Source: Cryptomeria japonica (taxonomy: Eukaryota; Streptophyta; Pinopsida; Cupressales; Cupressaceae). From it: 64,000 nt of DNA. The notes beneath the pieces are model-generated. The model was not told the origin of the DNA. It saw only the letters and a program-made list of their open reading frames with translations, and made no database searches. The DNA lies in the NCBI RefSeq assembly GCF_030272615.1, contig NW_026729155.1, forward strand, positions 1-64,000, given 5' to 3'. Positions 59,511 through 64,000 of this stretch are shown in pieces. Position numbers and translations under genes: made by a program. The stretch's first letter is position 1. Every line of letters starts with the position of its first letter.

Positions 59511-59983
59511 GTCTATCGTTAACTGATATAATCCATTTAGTTAAGTATAAACTAGTGGTTGGACTTCAGAAAGGGTCAATTTGTATTGCCGATAGCAATT
59601 TCTCAGACGAAGATAAAGAACATCATGCCTGAAAATGCGTGCATTTAAGACAAGATACTTAGATCACTTGCGAGTGGGTTGTAAATGTCAAAGATCATCC
59701 ACAGATTAGAAAAAAGAATAAATTTAAGTAAATAAAATAAGTAATCATTTTAGTGTAATCAGAAAATCTGTATTTGAAAATTATGGCAGTTGTAAATCAC
59801 CAACATAACCAGTATGGAATGATTCAAATTTAATCTCAATGAACATCTCTGCAAGTACAAATGATAACTACTGTGATAAACCTTTGTAATTTTGATGGAA
59901 AACAATAGATATTAGTGTTCCTGAATCTCTAAATTTCAAAGTACTCATCAACAAACTTGAGTTTGGCCACACGATCACTCAAG
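59511..59983. other. Presumed 3' flank of the Helitron coding region
   Basis: No recognised coding sequence. A Helitron 3' end (CTRR after a small hairpin, on the minus strand) could lie here or further left, but I could not identify one. Confidence 0.3.
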
Positions 59984-62900
59984 TTAATAACTGATCATAA
60001 ATAAAATGAAGACCACAACACACAGCAATCCATAATCATTATACATTGGTATGTCGGGTGGCTTGGAATCAGAGCTATAAATTATTTCAATTATCTCACT
60101 AAGAGCTCCATTGACAAGTCCTGTTTGTGTCCATATGTTAGTTGTGAGCATGATTCGCTGGCCTGGTGACAGTAGGACTTTCTTTTCAAGTTGTCCGTTG
60201 TCAGCGTCAATAGCTACTTTGCTTGTAGTTGTTGTAGCTCTACTTATTGCAATTGGATGATTTAATTCCTTTAGCATTCATTTATCGTCAAGGGTTACCA
60301 TAACATTAGTAGCAAAGAGGTGGACTACAGTATCAAATTGCTTATTCACAGCTGGCACTAGTTGGTCTTTTGTTCATGTCATCAAGCTCTGCCAATCTTC
60401 TTGGGTCGGGTCTGCACTATGTATGTTTAGTAGTGTTTGGCGGAATTGTGATTGCTTTAGATATTCCCCCTGTTGGTGAAACATCATTTTTAGGATGATA
60501 ATTGTTGTGAGTTGGCTCCAAAGTGTTATGGCATTTGAGTGTGATGTGAGTATTGGTTTATCCATTATAGGTGGCAGTTGGGCGAGGTCTCCAATGAAAA
60601 TCATAGATATGCCTCCAAAGTATGAATGTTTATGATGAGGAAAAGCTTTGCAAAGTCGGCTATCTATTTTCAACAATAGTTTCGGACCTATAAAGCTCAT
60701 CTCATAAATGAGTATATATCTTATATCCATCAACTTTTCTTGGAACATTGTTAGTGCTTGGCCATGTACTGGTTGCATTTCTTTGATGGGGATTCGTAGT
60801 GTTGAATGAATAGTTGTCGCATGAATGTTAAATGCAACAATTCAAGTAGGAGCTAGTACGAGTATTGGGTTTTTTTGTTGTGGTGAATTTTCATGTAACA
60901 TATTTTTTATACAACTGTTCAAGTATGATTTTCCTGTACCTGCAGTTTCTTGTATGATCATGTGTAATGATTTCTTGAACACATTAGTATTATGATTTGA
61001 GACTACCGAAAGTGCTTTCTTTTGTTCTATTGATAGGGTATTGGTGGGTGTATACTTTCGTGTTGGTACATGTTTGTCTTTGGTGGCTGTTTTCTTTATA
61101 TTTATAAATTGTGATGTAGTATTGTACAATTCATGTGGTAATTTGGTTTCAGCCCAGTTATAGTTGGTGTCAAATTCACGTTGGCCTAGTAATTCAAGTT
61201 TGTCCAAATTGTTGTTGACTGTATGCCTCATTCTTGAAAGTGGTTCCCACTTATTCATCTTTGATGTGATAGTTATATTCCTTTCATCTTTGGGGCTAGC
61301 ATTTTCTTTGATGTGTCAGATGATATGCCATACATCATATTTGTTTACATGCATTTGATGCCAATTGGTGATTATTGTGTCCTTGGTAACTCCTATATCA
61401 GTCATAATATTTCAAAAGTGTTTATATAGGAGTAATTCACTCCAGCAAAATATTTGAAAATGTTCTGACTCTTCGTTGGGTATACTGTGGAATTTTGGGT
61501 AAACGTTAACAATGGCTTGTATTGTCCTCTCTTTCCATTTGTATGATTTACGACTTGCAATGTAGGTGTAAGAGCTTGCAGATTCGAGTAATGTGATTGT
61601 CTCTAGCTTTGGAGGGCGGCCCATATAAGACCGTAATTAACTGTTTTCTACGATAGTCTCATTTTGTGTTTTAGTTAATCAGTGTAGCACTTTCTGTCCA
61701 ACATTTAAAGTTGTAAATTGTTTGTTACAAACAACAAGGGGTAATTTTTGCAGCATATGGCAAGTTTCTTGTGCACCAATGTCACATTCTGCTACAATCT
61801 CTGTCATGAATCTTTGATATGCTACTACTGCTAGGTCATCTCTTTTTTGAGTTGTGGATATTCTTGTTAGCATGGCAGTACAACTTTCAAATGTTCTCTC
61901 TACTTTTGATGCATATTTGGCAATGTATTTCAGTACAAGTTCACGTGATATGATAGGTTGGCAATCAATATTAGCTATCCATATTGAAATCATTTCTGGG
62001 TTGTGGATGTTGAGTTTATAATCGGTTCTGGCAGGTTCATATTTATTTGTGCCCGTTTCATTGCATAATAAGATAGAGGTACATTGTTCTTTCTATGGTG
62101 CTTTATATCAGCATTCTAGTTTTCTACCCTTCTTCCGTAAGCATGTGCTCTCTCTGCATTTTGTGTGTCTTTGCACACAGTTCACTAACTCTTCATAATC
62201 ATCCAATGGATTTGTGGCTACTATGTCTATTGTGTTTAGGAGGCATAGATCATCACATGGAGATCAGTATATCTGGTTGTTCCTATGTGTTGTTGCACGA
62301 GGGTTCCAAGCGCCTACATACTTATCAAAAAAAAAAATTGCTTTATCAACATCTTCGTTATTTTCCCAATCTAGCTTGTCCATATCTGGTGCATCTTGGA
62401 GCCACGAGAACCCATGAACGTGTGTGGTTCCTTGGTGTTGCCATTCATATCTGTACCAATAATCTATCACACCAAAGAGTTTCTCAATAACTTCTTCACG
62501 GAATATGGTGAATCTTTGATGTAGGTATAATGATTTTATATGCAAGTTATTAATAACATTTTCAAGACGGTGCTTATTTGAACGCATGGAAAGCTCTATA
62601 TTATTTGTGAGGAGTTATTGGAGGTTTGGCCACTTTGTATCGGTTGCGCTTAGTGTGAAGAAGAGGGCAGGAGATCCTATTTGGTTTATCATGTTTGTTA
62701 ATTTTAAACAACACTTGTTGCAATATGGTCTGGTTCCTCTCATGGTAGAGCCAAAGTGCAGCAATTTCATAGCTAGTTGTGAGCTGGGGAGTTCTTTCAG
62801 GTTTGCGCGTAAATTCTCAATAGTGGCTGGTAAGTGCTCTTTTACATTTTTTTTCATGAAAACTGTTGTGAGCGGTTAGCTTCGATGAAGCATCATAAGG

Positions 62901-64000
62901 TTATAGATGTAGTATCAGAATCTTGGATGTTGTTCAAATCTGTGATCACGGAATCGTATCAAGTGTAGTACATATTCATGCATCTTTATTTCCCTAGTTC
63001 TTGGTTGTATTTGTAATCCAATTCCATTTGGGAAGAGTGTTGGAAATGCCATATCCAGTAGGCCCTCAGTATTATATTCATTAATTGGGGTTAAGCCTAT
63101 TTCTAGCTAGTCAATGATGTTATCTATGGTGTCCTCTAGCTCTAGTGTTTTCTTAATTATCTGTAGTTCACGGTGTTCATTCGGTAGGTAGAATATAACT
63201 AATGATGAATTGGTTATCATACCCTCAACTTGGTCTTCATCAGCATCTTCACTGTTTGCTACCATTACATCATGGTTTGCTTAAATGGTGTGAAGCATGC
63301 TTGATACATCTGTTATTTCCTTGGGGATTTGGTTTAGATTGTTATAATCTATTGACACATCTTTATACTATGGGTCATATTTCACTTTGTATTGCAATGT
63401 ATCCATAACACGACCCCTACTTACGTAATAGTCATAGTAGTTTCCTTGAGCATGGGGTCTACAAATTATAAGGACATCTATGTCTCCCAATTTACATGGG
63501 AGCACACTTGCAATATTCTGTATATCTTGTGGGAAGCTAATTGTATGGCCGTTGTATTTATATTGGCCTCCAATAGTATGGGTAACTTGTAATATTGGGT
63601 TCACTCTAGCAATGAGCATTTCTTCTACTTGCGTCAATATCTTCAGTATAATAGGTTGATCCCCTGGGTCCATGTTATTGTGCAGTCAGAACTAGTGTAT
63701 GCCCTTTTCATTTATGCATCTCCTATAGGTGGGGGTTTGGCATGATGAGTATGAAAGCATACCTAGGTATGAATCTTTGCATATGTTACATACTTCCAAG
63801 TTAGAAAGCACGTCTATTTTCCTATGAAAGCTTTTCATTGCTGTCTTGAATCTAGCATTAGCATTCAACCCCATTGTTTTATTTGTTTGATATCATTCTT
63901 GCACTTGTAGTTTTTGGTTGGCTTGAGAATTGGTCACATTTGCATATTTTCCGTTCACAGGGTTAGTTTTGTATTGTTCTTTTCTTCTCAAATGCCTATG
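59984..64000 (-). pseudogene. Helitron Rep/helicase pseudogene, open to the window edge
   Basis: One minus-strand frame runs from 64000 to TAA 59984 (about 1,338 codons) with 19 premature stops but no net frameshift. Blocks in order: a CxxC finger (CNICKDSYLG); a DUF6570-like region (VEEMLIARVNPILQV, GHTISFPQDI); the Helitron N-like domain (FPTLFPNGIG, MHEYVLHLIRFRDHRF, GTRPYCNKCC, GSPALFFTLSATDTKWP); the HUH nickase motif EWQHQGTTHVHGF; a Cys/His finger (VQRHTKCRESTCLRK); and a PIF1-type helicase with Walker A TAGTGKSYL, a Walker B reading YEMSFIG (the aspartate is tyrosine), GDLAQLPP, and PGQRIMLTTNIW. The last helicase motifs (the A-x-T-x-H-K-x-Q-G region) are missing, so the 3' end is truncated. 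The protein would nick and unwind DNA for rolling-circle transposition; this copy cannot. Confidence 0.9.

Noticed and set aside
59984-64000. Possibility that the stop-interrupted Helitron frame is read through or uses an altered code
   Set aside because: All three stop codons occur, the Walker B aspartate is lost and the helicase end is missing, so ordinary pseudogene decay explains it.

Overview
The window looks like a stretch of a large, AT-rich, repeat-dominated seed-plant nuclear genome. Its content is plant-type Ty1/Copia and Ty3/Gypsy LTR retrotransposons, a plant L1-type LINE, a plant Helitron Rep/helicase, a plant cytosolic sulfotransferase and a B-lectin receptor-like kinase. The old, slowly decayed nested elements would fit a gymnosperm, but nothing here proves the lineage. 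I see no bacterial, organellar, CRISPR or rRNA/tRNA content. No intact, conventional protein-coding gene is certain: almost every coding stretch carries stops.

Layout. 1-430 is a decayed coiled-coil coding remnant. 2462 to about 17945 is a Copia element (Copia A) whose gag is split by a nested Gypsy element with LTRs at 4338-5461 and 12240-13360 and a perfect TATTT target-site duplication. That Gypsy has gag and protease but no visible reverse transcriptase, and its own gag is interrupted by a solo-LTR-like insert. 17947-18300 is an inverted LTR fragment. 18749-25066 and 36606-41118 are diverged direct copies of one segment, each with a different unrelated insert at the same internal point. 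The second copy overlaps a compact retroelement with 156-bp LTRs (35253-37812) that has a near-canonical initiator-tRNA primer site but no recognisable pol.

25067-27600 is the only clearly gene-like, CpG-rich island. It holds an unidentified ORF on the plus strand and a sulfotransferase on the minus strand that is full length apart from one early TGA. 27600-33869 has no recognisable gene, and 33870-34891 is an LTR-like block. 41790-44500 (minus) is a LINE with ORF1 and the start of the ORF2 endonuclease. 45949-46465 (minus) may be two exons of an unknown gene. 47036-49538 (minus) is an intronless lectin receptor kinase pseudogene. 50649-57920 is a structurally complete but dead Copia element (Copia B) with a TATCT duplication. 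58019-58390 is a long alternating purine-pyrimidine microsatellite, 58870-59500 a diverged tandem repeat, and 59984-64000 (minus) a Helitron Rep/helicase pseudogene open to the window edge in one uninterrupted frame.

The features do not form a pathway. What links them is mode of decay: stops repeatedly fall where glutamine, tryptophan or arginine codons are expected (TAG for CAG, TGA for TGG or CGA), as expected from deamination of methylated cytosine, while frameshifts are few. I did not find a convincing novel biological system. The best candidates for something undescribed are the short-LTR element and the segmental duplication.
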